From an uncultured Eubacteriales bacterium (lineage in GTDB: Bacteria; Bacillota; Clostridia; Christensenellales; Aristaeellaceae), in the NCBI GenBank assembly GCA_900548125.1, contig URJN01000080.1, positions 1 through 8,832 on the forward strand: DNA of 8,832 bases, written 5' to 3'. The notes under the pieces were generated by a model. That model was not told the origin of the DNA. It searched no databases and saw nothing but the letters and a program-made list of their open reading frames with translations. This document shows positions 1-5,429 of this stretch, piece after piece. The number at the start of each line of letters is the position of its first letter. Positions within the stretch are counted from its first letter, which is position 1. The position numbers were made by a program, and so were the translations under genes.

Positions 1-2
1 CC

Positions 3-107
3 CTTTCCGCAAATGAAAGAATAGCTGAATTTCTTGATTTTGCTATTCAAGCCAAGTTTGCTTATGTCAACAAGCTGCGGCGGGCTCAGCCCGCTTTTTT
101 CATATGA
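3..107 (+). CDS. Possible 3' end of an upstream gene (partial, uncertain)
   Basis: One plus-strand frame is open from the left edge to a TGA at 105-107. It encodes a 34-residue tail beginning LSANERIAEFLDFAIQAKF, which could be an amphipathic helix. Codon choice is AT-richer than in the rest of the window. Against this reading, the frame runs through the terminator hairpin at 80-100, which would then lie inside the coding region. The competing frame starting at base 1 ends at TAG 22-24, and that would leave a usual 55-base distance to the terminator. Which of the two is the real gene end cannot be settled here, and no product can be named. Confidence 0.25.
   Translation, partial: LSANERIAEFLDFAIQAKFAYVNKLRRAQPAFFI
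80..100 (+). terminator. Rho-independent terminator of an upstream plus-strand gene
   Basis: A 6-bp all-GC stem (GCGGGC at 80-85 with GCCCGC at 89-94) closes a TCA triloop and is followed at once by six T residues (95-100). This is a textbook intrinsic terminator for plus-strand transcription entering from the left. On the minus strand the hairpin has no T-tract behind it, so it would at best weakly stop the convergent minus-strand operon that ends at 119. Confidence 0.87.
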
Positions 108-118
108 TGTTACATTCC

Positions 119-358
119 TTAACCTTCCCGCCTGCCCGGAAAGGCGATGACCTTTCCGCCGCGTGCCTGAGCCGCGTCTGGCTTTACGGCGTTTTCGGGC
201 ATGGGGATATCGGTCAGCAGACCTTCGCGGATACAGGCGTTGACCAGCCGCACGGCATAGCTCATCGCGGCTTCGGGCGGATAACCGAGTGTATCCGCCA
301 GCGTCAACAGCTCTTCATAGGTTTCCCGTCGGATTTCCATGGTGATCGTTGGGCGCAT
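119..358 (-). CDS. Small ribbon-helix-helix-like protein (hypothetical)
   Basis: A 79-residue protein. Its first 50 residues fit the layout of a ribbon-helix-helix fold: a short N-terminal strand (PTITMEI, residues 3-9), a helix over roughly residues 10-25 (ETYEELLTLADTLGY) and a second helix after PPEA (about 27-45). The C-terminal 30 residues are Pro/Gly/Arg-rich and look disordered. RHH proteins usually act as dimeric DNA-binding repressors or antitoxins, but no toxin-like partner lies next to it. The start is well supported: GGAGGG (complement of 365-370) lies 6 nt before the ATG. It begins 35 nt after the stop of the walJ-like gene on the same strand, so the two are probably cotranscribed. 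Existence of the gene is fairly sure; the fold and DNA binding are inferred from pattern only. Confidence 0.68.
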   Translation of the reverse strand: MRPTITMEIRRETYEELLTLADTLGYPPEAAMSYAVRLVNACIREGLLTDIPMPENAVKPDAAQARGGKVIAFPGRREG

Positions 359-393
359 AAACAGCCCTCCCTGTACGGCTTGTCGAATTCTGC

Positions 394-1212
394 TTACACG
401 GCGTCGGCTTCGTCCGTGCGCAGAACCAGCATGTCAGAAACCTTGTCCCTTCTGGAAACGCAGACGCGAATATCGCCGCCGACGTCAAATCCCGCCGCCG
501 AAAGCGCACCGCATACCGTATTATATGCCAGTTCCGGTAAATTATTGTCAGTAGAAAGATGAGAAAGAAAGACGGCTTTTGTGCCCCGCGCCGCCAATTC
601 GCACAGCGCGTGCGCACAGTCCTCGTTGTTGAGGTGCCCATTGCGGCTGAGGATGCGGCGTTTGAGTTTCAGCGGATACGGACCGCGCTGAACCATCTCG
701 ACATCGTGGTTCGCTTCAAGCACCAGCGCCTGACAGCCGGAAACGGCGTCCATCCATTCGTCCGTGATATGCCCGATATCCGTTGCGACGCCGCATTTCA
801 GCCCCTGCGCGTTCAGAGAAAAGCCGACGGGGTCGTTGGCGTCATGCGGAATATGGAAGGGGCTGATATCCACACCGCCGATATAAAAATTCTCTCCGGT
901 GACGAATGTGCGTACACAGCGTTGGGGAATGCCGCTTTCCTTTTGCAGGATGCCGTCCCATGTGCCTTCATTGGCATAGACGGGCAGACCGTAGCGGCGG
1001 CAAAGCACGCCCAAACCGCGAATGTGATCGACATGCTCATGGGTGACGAGAATCGCGTCGATATTGCGGATATCCACGCCGATTTCGCGAAGGTTGGCTT
1101 CTACGCGCGTCGCGCTTACGCCGGCGTCCACCAAAATACGAACGCCGCCGCATGAGATATAAACGCTGTTTCCCGATGAACCGGAAAACAGCGGGCAAAG
1201 TGTCAGCTGCAT
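394..1212 (-). CDS. walJ: MBL-fold metallo-hydrolase, WalJ/YycJ family
   Basis: A 272-residue metallo-beta-lactamase-fold protein, close to the length of Bacillus YycJ/WalJ. The N-terminus carries the family's SGSSGN segment (10-15) and a LVDAG strand (27-31). The metal-binding motif H-x-H-x-D-H is intact (H58, H60, D62, H63). Further likely ligands are in HIPHD (about 118), the ATDIGH segment (about 144-148), the LEANHD segment and the C-terminal SHLSTDNN. Members of this family are predicted phosphodiesterase or nuclease-like hydrolases; in Bacillus and Streptococcus the gene belongs to the walRK cluster and has been linked to cell-wall and division control. Here no walRK gene is adjacent. 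The ATG is preceded by AGAGGAA about 11 nt upstream, and a minus-strand promoter lies at 1255-1283. The exact substrate is unknown. Confidence 0.88.
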   Translation of the reverse strand: MQLTLCPLFSGSSGNSVYISCGGVRILVDAGVSATRVEANLREIGVDIRNIDAILVTHEHVDHIRGLGVLCRRYGLPVYANEGTWDGILQKESGIPQRCVRTFVTGENFYIGGVDISPFHIPHDANDPVGFSLNAQGLKCGVATDIGHITDEWMDAVSGCQALVLEANHDVEMVQRGPYPLKLKRRILSRNGHLNNEDCAHALCELAARGTKAVFLSHLSTDNNLPELAYNTVCGALSAAGFDVGGDIRVCVSRRDKVSDMLVLRTDEADAV

Positions 1213-1254
1213 GACTTTACAAATTCCTCTCTATCCGTTACAATCCATATCAGT

Positions 1255-1283
1255 ATTATAGCGCAACGCTCGCGCCGCGTAAA
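1255..1283 (-). promoter_or_regulatory. Sigma-A-type promoter for the walJ-like gene
   Basis: Read on the minus strand, a perfect TATAAT -10 (1260-1255) follows TTTACG (1283-1278, four of six matches to TTGACA) with a 17-nt spacer. This predicts a start of transcription near 1248 and a leader of about 35 nt before the ATG at 1212. The -35 box shares bases with the AAAGGAG ribosome binding site (1281-1287) of the divergent gene at 1294. No equally good promoter was seen for that plus-strand gene; TATTAT at 1254-1259 is its only -10 candidate and lacks a -35. Confidence 0.6.
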
Positions 1284-1293
1284 GGAGAAAGCC

Positions 1294-1596
1294 ATGAACA
1301 ATTATCGTCTCTGGGGCAGAATCATCAATCATCACCGCATCGAGAAGAGCGAAACCGTGGATATCATCGACGGGGATATCGAATCCGCATTTTTGGAGAT
1401 TTGCCGCCGGTTTGACGTACAGCGTCCGCTTCAGCTGCCCAAGCACAACCGCGAATTTGAAAAATTCGGGCGCACATTTTACAGCAAAGAGCATTTTACG
1501 GAGCCGATTGCCTTTCAAAAGCTGGAAATTGAGCTGCTGACGCCGGACGGAGAGAAAAAGAGCAGCGGGCAGAGAACGCCGCTGATGGACGCATGA
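1294..1596 (+). CDS. Conserved-looking hypothetical protein, 100 aa
   Basis: I do not recognise this protein. It is soluble, with no signal peptide or membrane segment. It opens with a strand-like stretch (NYRLWGRIINHHRI, residues 3-16), has an acidic middle containing a predicted helix (DIESAFLEICRRFDV), then a basic segment with HNREFEKFGR, and ends in a short charged tail that may be disordered. The start is firm: AAAGGAG (1281-1287) is 6 nt from the ATG. Its stop overlaps the start of the GluQRS gene by 4 nt (ATGA), so the two are almost certainly translated from one transcript. Linkage to a tRNA-modifying enzyme suggests, but does not show, a role in RNA or translation. Confidence 0.8.
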   Translation: MNNYRLWGRIINHHRIEKSETVDIIDGDIESAFLEICRRFDVQRPLQLPKHNREFEKFGRTFYSKEHFTEPIAFQKLEIELLTPDGEKKSSGQRTPLMDA

Positions 1597-2516
1597 GCAT
1601 GCCGGTCACGGGACGCTTTGCGCCCACGCCGAGCGGACGGCTGCATCTGGGCAACCTGCTCTGTGCGCTGCTGGCGTATCTGTCCGCGCGGCACGCGGAC
1701 GGGCGTTTTCTACTGAGAATCGAAGATTTGGATGCGCCGCGGTGTCCGAAACGCCTGTGCGACGCGGCGATTCAGGATTTGACATGGCTGGGCATCACAT
1801 GGGATGAGCCGCCGCTTTTTCAGAGCGAACGCGGGGAAGTCTATCAGCGGTATGCCCGTCAGCTTGAGCAAAAAGGGCTGCTCTATCCCTGCTTTTGTAC
1901 GCGCGCACAGCTTCACGCCGCTGCCGCGCCCAATCGCGGCGACGATAATCCGGTTTATGCGGGAACATGTGCGCATTTGTCACCGGAAGAGATTGCGGAG
2001 CGCATAAAGACGCGCCGTCCGGCGATACGCCTGCGCGTTCCGGATGAAACGATTTCGATTTGGGATTGTCATTACGGGGAATACAGCGAATACATGCCGC
2101 GCGACTGCGGGGATTTCATCATCCGCCGCTCGGATGGGCTTTTCGGCTATCAGCTGGCGGTGGTCGTAGACGACGCGCTCAGCGGGGTGAACGAGGTCGT
2201 CCGGGGGCATGACATTCTGGCTTCCACGCCGAGACAGGTCTATATTCAGCGCATGCTGGGCTTTGATACGCCGTCGTACATCCATATCCCGCTGCTGGAG
2301 GATGCGGACGGGCGGCGGCTCGCCAAGCGCGACAGGGATATGGACCTGACCAGTTTGGCGAAACGCTTTTCGCGTGAGGACATTTTGGGCATGCTGGCAT
2401 ACAGCGCGGGGATTCTGGAAGAAGAACGCCCCGCGGCGATGGGAGAGCTGATTGACGTTTTTGATTGGAAAAACGTGAAAAAAGAGGATATCCGTTTAGG
2501 CAGGGCAATAGGGTAA
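1593..2516 (+). CDS. gluQ: Glutamyl-Q tRNA(Asp) synthetase (GluQRS)
   Basis: A 307-residue class I synthetase-like enzyme, matching the usual length of about 300 for GluQRS (YadB). It contains the catalytic half of glutamyl-tRNA synthetase but no anticodon-binding C-terminal domain. Visible landmarks are FAPTPSGRLHLGN (9-21, HIGH-type signature), RIEDLDAPR (42-50, glutamate pocket), a zinc site C100-x-C102...Y122-x3-C126 and the KMSKS-equivalent RLAKR (242-246). It activates glutamate without tRNA and attaches it to the queuosine base at position 34 of tRNA(Asp). The ATG overlaps the preceding stop by 4 nt with only a weak SD, implying translational coupling. An internal ATG two codons later (MPVTGRF) is also possible. 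The zinc ligands and truncated architecture argue against an ordinary GluRS. Confidence 0.93.
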   Translation: MSMPVTGRFAPTPSGRLHLGNLLCALLAYLSARHADGRFLLRIEDLDAPRCPKRLCDAAIQDLTWLGITWDEPPLFQSERGEVYQRYARQLEQKGLLYPCFCTRAQLHAAAAPNRGDDNPVYAGTCAHLSPEEIAERIKTRRPAIRLRVPDETISIWDCHYGEYSEYMPRDCGDFIIRRSDGLFGYQLAVVVDDALSGVNEVVRGHDILASTPRQVYIQRMLGFDTPSYIHIPLLEDADGRRLAKRDRDMDLTSLAKRFSREDILGMLAYSAGILEEERPAAMGELIDVFDWKNVKKEDIRLGRAIG

Positions 2517-2568
2517 TGCTTGGGCGGCAGCCTGATGCCGCCCTCTATGAAAAAATGAATAAAAACCG

Positions 2569-2600
2569 TCCTTTCCGCGCAGACTTCCTGTCGGAAAGGA
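2569..2600 (+). promoter_or_regulatory. Hairpin sequestering the DUF378 gene's ribosome binding site
   Basis: A perfect 9-bp inverted repeat (TCCTTTCCG at 2569-2577 with CGGAAAGGA at 2592-2600) encloses a 14-nt loop. The right arm contains most of the AAGGAG Shine-Dalgarno (2596-2601) of the gene starting at 2610, so the folded RNA should mask it. On the opposite strand the same stem is followed by a T-rich run (complement of 2546-2565), so a minus-strand terminator is an alternative reading, though no minus-strand gene feeds into it here. Confidence 0.5.
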
Positions 2601-2609
2601 GTGGATGAC

Positions 2610-2828
2610 ATGGATCGTCTTTCTTTGCTGCTGGTGATTATCGGCGCAATCAACTGGGGACTGGTGGGGCTGTTTCAATTCGACCTGATTGCCTTCCTCT
2701 TCGGCGGTCAGGCGGCACTGGTTTCCCGCGTGCTGTATACAATCGTCGGCGCGGCGGGACTGTGGAGCATCTCCATGCTCTTTACCGGACATGAGCATGC
2801 GCCCAGCCACGCGGCGGCGGATGCGTAA
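2610..2828 (+). CDS. DUF378 family small membrane protein (YuzA-like)
   Basis: A 72-residue protein of the DUF378 family, recognised by its N-terminal signature IIGAINWGLVGLFQFDLI followed by a second hydrophobic segment (VSRVLYTIVGAAGLW). Two transmembrane helices are expected at roughly 4-28 and 36-58, with a short His/Ala-rich tail (HEHAPSHAAADA). Function of the family is unknown. The start is placed at ATG 2610 because AAGGAG (2596-2601) is 8 nt upstream; the in-frame GTG at 2601 overlaps that SD and is unlikely. It is 93 nt from the GluQRS stop and is followed by a hairpin terminator, so it may be transcribed alone or by read-through. Confidence 0.88.
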   Translation: MDRLSLLLVIIGAINWGLVGLFQFDLIAFLFGGQAALVSRVLYTIVGAAGLWSISMLFTGHEHAPSHAAADA

Positions 2829-2857
2829 ACGCCTCGGTTTAAACGAAAAATGAACTG

Positions 2858-2894
2858 CCCCGCGCGGAAAGACAAACCATTTTTCCGTGCGGGG
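2858..2894 (+). terminator. Hairpin terminator after the DUF378 gene
   Basis: A 13-bp GC-rich stem (2858-2870 with 2882-2894, one G-U wobble) encloses an 11-nt loop. On the plus strand it is followed by a poor T-tract (TAAAATTTTA). On the minus strand the downstream side is also T-containing (complement of 2845-2850). It sits 30 nt after the DUF378 stop and about 55 nt before the cdaA -10 box, so it most likely separates the two transcription units. The weak T-run lowers confidence in full termination. Confidence 0.62.
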
Positions 2895-2950
2895 TAAAAT
2901 TTTACTCAAATAACAAACGATTGCCCCTGTCCGAACAGTTTCTTATGGTG

Positions 2951-2956
2951 TATAAT
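2951..2956 (+). promoter_or_regulatory. Promoter -10 element of the cdaA-cdaR operon
   Basis: A consensus TATAAT at 2951-2956 would start transcription near 2963, giving a leader of about 29 nt before the TTG at 2992. No good -35 is present at 16-18 nt: the bases there read close to TGTCCG, and a better-looking TTGCCC at 2921-2926 is 24 nt away. The surrounding stretch is AT-rich compared with the genes, which supports a promoter. Confidence 0.55.
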
Positions 2957-2991
2957 AGGAACACATGCTGTTATAGATGGGAGGAAGTGTC

Positions 2992-3879
2992 TTGAACGCG
3001 ATTGGGGAACAGATATCCGCGATTCTGTGGAATATATTCAACAGACCGCGCCTCATCGACCTGATTGATATCCTGCTGCTGACCATCATCATATACGAAT
3101 TGCTCGTAAATGTCCGTCAGACCCGCGTATCCCAGATGCTCAAGGGCATTCTGATTCTGCTCGCCGCAACATGGCTGAGTGATATATTGGGTATGCGCAC
3201 GATTCATGCGCTGCTTGCGTGGATGATTAACGCGGGGCCTGTGCTGCTGATTGTGCTGTTTCAATCGGAGATACGCCGTATTTTGGAAGAGCTGGGCAAC
3301 AACTCCGTATTTGACAGCTCGGCACTGTCGATGCGGGAGGGCAACACCGAGCTGATTATCGACGAGATGATTCTCGCGCTGGAGCATATGGCGCGCCGCA
3401 AGGTGGGTGCGCTGATTGTCGTCGAGAACAAGATTCACCTCAACGACGTCATTGCGACCGGCACGCGGGTGGACGGCATCATTTCTCAGCCGCTGATTGA
3501 GAATATCTTCGAACCGAATACCCCGCTGCATGACGGTGCGGTTGTCGTCCGCGGGGATCGCGTCGTCGCGGCGGCGTGTCTGCTTCGGCTGTCGGATACG
3601 ACGGGCGTGGGGCGCGATTTGGGTACGCGCCATCGCGCGGGTCTGGGCGTGAGCGAGATTTCCGACGCGACGGTGTTCATCGTTTCAGAGGAAACGGGCA
3701 TCATCTCCATGGCAGAGGGCGGCAGGCTTGTGCGCCATCTGGACGAGGCGTCCCTGCGGCAGATTCTGCATGGGCTGTATGACACGGAACAGGAAAGGGA
3801 TCTGCGTGCATCTCTGCTCCATTTCAAGCAAAGGAGGAAGGGCACTCATGATGAACAGCAGACCGACAAGAAAGCCTGA
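2992..3879 (+). CDS. cdaA: Diadenylate cyclase CdaA (c-di-AMP synthase)
   Basis: CdaA (YbbP/DacA) condenses two ATP into cyclic di-AMP at the inner face of the membrane. The 295-residue protein has three N-terminal membrane helices (about 24-40, 50-66, 72-90), a short coiled linker and a DAC domain. The catalytic DGA motif (181-183, within NTPLHDGAV) and RHR motif (213-215, within LGTRHRA) are both intact, followed by IVSEETG. I chose TTG 2992 because GGGAGG (2979-2984) lies 7 nt upstream; an in-frame ATG at 2977 abuts that SD and lacks one of its own. The C-terminus carries a charged tail (about 20 residues, RRKGTHDEQQTDKKA) beyond the usual Bacillus length of about 273. Its 3' end overlaps cdaR by 32 nt. 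Confidence 0.95.
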   Translation: MNAIGEQISAILWNIFNRPRLIDLIDILLLTIIIYELLVNVRQTRVSQMLKGILILLAATWLSDILGMRTIHALLAWMINAGPVLLIVLFQSEIRRILEELGNNSVFDSSALSMREGNTELIIDEMILALEHMARRKVGALIVVENKIHLNDVIATGTRVDGIISQPLIENIFEPNTPLHDGAVVVRGDRVVAAACLLRLSDTTGVGRDLGTRHRAGLGVSEISDATVFIVSEETGIISMAEGGRLVRHLDEASLRQILHGLYDTEQERDLRASLLHFKQRRKGTHDEQQTDKKA

Positions 3880-5173
3880 GAACCGGGGCCCGTTCCTCAA
3901 ACTGCGCAAGATGGTCGCGAAGATCATCAGCGGCAAGCCGTTTCTGATTGTGGCGTCGCTGCTGGCGGCGATCATCTGCTGGAGCGCGTTGGTCGCGTCG
4001 GATGGTACGCTGACGCGGCAGAAGGTCTTTGCGAACGTGGCGGTCAGCGTGACGGGCGAGGCGACGCTCAAGAGCCGCGGCTATATCGTCATGGACGATA
4101 TCACAGAGCTTGTTCCGGCGGTCAAGATGACGGTCGAGGTGACGCAGGCAAACTACAACCGCGTCAGCGGCACGGCTTACAACCCGCATTTTGATTTGTC
4201 GCAAATCAAAGGCGAGGGAAAGAATGAGCTGAGCATCACCTATTCTTCTCAAATCTACGGACCGGTCGATTCCTGTGAGCCGTCTACCGTCACGGTAAAC
4301 GTCGAACGCTATATCACGCGCCGCGTTCCGGTCGTGTTGGAAATGGCGGGCGTCATGACTGAGGGACTGTATCTGGACAGCTACAAGACCGACCCGACGA
4401 CGCTGTCGATTTCCGGTCCGCAGTCGCTGGTCTCCAGCGTCGCGCGTGTGGTCGCGCGGCTTGACCAGTCCACGCTGAGCGAAACGCGAATGGCGGACAA
4501 AACCGCGCTGGATATCGAGCTTCAGGATTCAAACGGAAACGCCATCGTCTCTGACAAGCTGGAGGTGACCAACCAATCCGTCATCACCAGCTCGGTAACG
4601 GTTGAAACGGAGCTGGTGCCGATGAAGCAGGTTCCGCTTCGCGCCAGCGCATTTGTTTCAGGCGAGCCGGCGGAGGGCTATGAGCTGACCGGCATCGAAT
4701 TGGCGGAGGAAGCCGTGCCTGTCGCTGCGCGGCAGGAGGTTCTTGATGCGCTGACGGAGCTGACGACCGATTCGCCGCTGGATATCACCGGCGCAACGGA
4801 CGACGTCAGCGGCTATGTCCGCCTGCGCCGTCAGACGGGCGTTGAAAATACGCTGCCGACGGAGATTGGCGTAACGGCACATATTGCGGAAAAGCAGATC
4901 GAGCGGACGATTCGCCAGGTGCCGATTCAGATTGAAGGCTTGACGGATGACAAGATTGCGAACGCCGAGATGGGCAGGACGACCATTCAGCTGACGGGCG
5001 GATACGGCTTTATCGGCGCGCTGTCTACGGAAGATATCCGGCTGTTTGTCGATGTTTCCGGATTGGAAGCGGGAACGTACAACCTGCCGGTTCAGGTTCA
5101 TATCGACAATGCGCCGGAATTTACCTGTGCGCTTGCGTCGCCGCAGATCTCGGTGGTCATTCGAAATAAGTAG
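3848..5173 (+). CDS. cdaR: CdaR (YbbR-domain regulator of CdaA)
   Basis: A 441-residue membrane-anchored protein: a basic N-terminus, one transmembrane helix (about 31-51, PFLIVASLLAAIICWSALV) and an extracellular part holding four YbbR-like beta-rich domains, at about 56-155, 160-250, 258-348 and 353-440. Repeating openings such as RRVPVVLEM, KQVPLRASA and RQVPIQIEG mark the domain starts. CdaR binds CdaA through its membrane region and modulates c-di-AMP synthesis in Bacillus and Listeria. The start is ATG 3848, 10 nt after AAGGAGG (3831-3837), inside the last codons of cdaA, so the two are translationally linked. The gene is followed by a strong terminator instead of glmM, which commonly completes this operon. 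Confidence 0.92.
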   Translation: MMNSRPTRKPENRGPFLKLRKMVAKIISGKPFLIVASLLAAIICWSALVASDGTLTRQKVFANVAVSVTGEATLKSRGYIVMDDITELVPAVKMTVEVTQANYNRVSGTAYNPHFDLSQIKGEGKNELSITYSSQIYGPVDSCEPSTVTVNVERYITRRVPVVLEMAGVMTEGLYLDSYKTDPTTLSISGPQSLVSSVARVVARLDQSTLSETRMADKTALDIELQDSNGNAIVSDKLEVTNQSVITSSVTVETELVPMKQVPLRASAFVSGEPAEGYELTGIELAEEAVPVAARQEVLDALTELTTDSPLDITGATDDVSGYVRLRRQTGVENTLPTEIGVTAHIAEKQIERTIRQVPIQIEGLTDDKIANAEMGRTTIQLTGGYGFIGALSTEDIRLFVDVSGLEAGTYNLPVQVHIDNAPEFTCALASPQISVVIRNK

Positions 5174-5222
5174 GTTGGTTATGCAGCCGGTATGACGCCG
5201 ATTCGTTTGGCGCAAGCCGCTT

Positions 5223-5254
5223 TCCGGTCGTCCATCGCGACCGGATTTTTGTTT
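5223..5254 (+). terminator. Rho-independent terminator of cdaA-cdaR
   Basis: An 8-bp stem (TCCGGTCG at 5223-5230 with CGACCGGA at 5238-5245) closes a 7-nt loop and is followed by TTTTTGTTT (5246-5254). It lies 50 nt after the cdaR stop and is the strongest terminator inside the window. Confidence 0.88.
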
Positions 5255-5273
5255 AGATTTCAAAGGAAATCGG

Positions 5274-5429
5274 ATGGCAGACACAAAGCGGAGAAGAAGG
5301 CTGCGCCGGAAGGGATGGCTTTATGGATTTCCTGACTTCCTGACTGTCATTAGGGCTGTACGGAAAGATCTACATCACGATTTGGAGGCAACATGGGAAC
5401 ACTCGCGGATTCGCTGTTTAACGTATTGA
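5274..5429 (+). CDS. Candidate small basic protein / leader ORF, 51 aa
   Basis: An ATG at 5274 follows AAAGGA (5262-5267) with a 6-nt spacer, a better-spaced ribosome site than that of the next gene. It opens a 51-codon frame ending with TGA 5427-5429. The peptide starts MADTKRRRRLRRKGWLYGF: an extremely basic N-terminus followed by a short hydrophobic patch (FPDFLTVI) and a His/Asp-rich end. It begins only 20 nt after the cdaR terminator and overlaps the coiled-coil gene by 37 nt, covering that gene's own SD. It could be a real small protein, a leader peptide whose translation controls access to the downstream start, or chance. I do not recognise a family. Confidence 0.35.
   Translation: MADTKRRRRLRRKGWLYGFPDFLTVIRAVRKDLHHDLEATWEHSRIRCLTY

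Noticed and set aside
559..1155. A 198-codon plus-strand open frame opposite the walJ-like gene
   Set aside because: The minus strand encodes a clear MBL-fold protein with its metal motif intact; the opposite frame has no recognisable domain or SD.
1593..2516. Ordinary glutamyl-tRNA synthetase or a truncated GltX pseudogene
   Set aside because: Length, the C-x-C...Y-x3-C zinc site and the natural end after the catalytic half match GluQRS; there is no sign of decay.
2522..2543. Hairpin just after GluQRS (8-bp stem GGGCGGCA/TGCCGCCC, 6-nt loop) as an intrinsic terminator
   Set aside because: The stem is good, but it is followed by TCTATGAAAAAATG with no T-run on the plus strand, and the minus-strand side also lacks one. 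It may still act as a processing or stability structure.
2927..2938. CTGT-CCGA-ACAG inverted repeat upstream of cdaA as a LexA-type operator
   Set aside because: It does not fit the Bacillota LexA box (CGAAC, four bases, GTTCG), and a 4-bp arm is easily found by chance.
2977..2991. ATG 2977 as the start of cdaA
   Set aside because: The GGGAGG SD lies within this extension and is spaced 7 nt from TTG 2992, and there is no SD ahead of 2977.
2971..3633. A 220-codon minus-strand open frame opposite cdaA
   Set aside because: Translation is Arg/His/Gln-rich without domain features and is antisense to the highly conserved cdaA.
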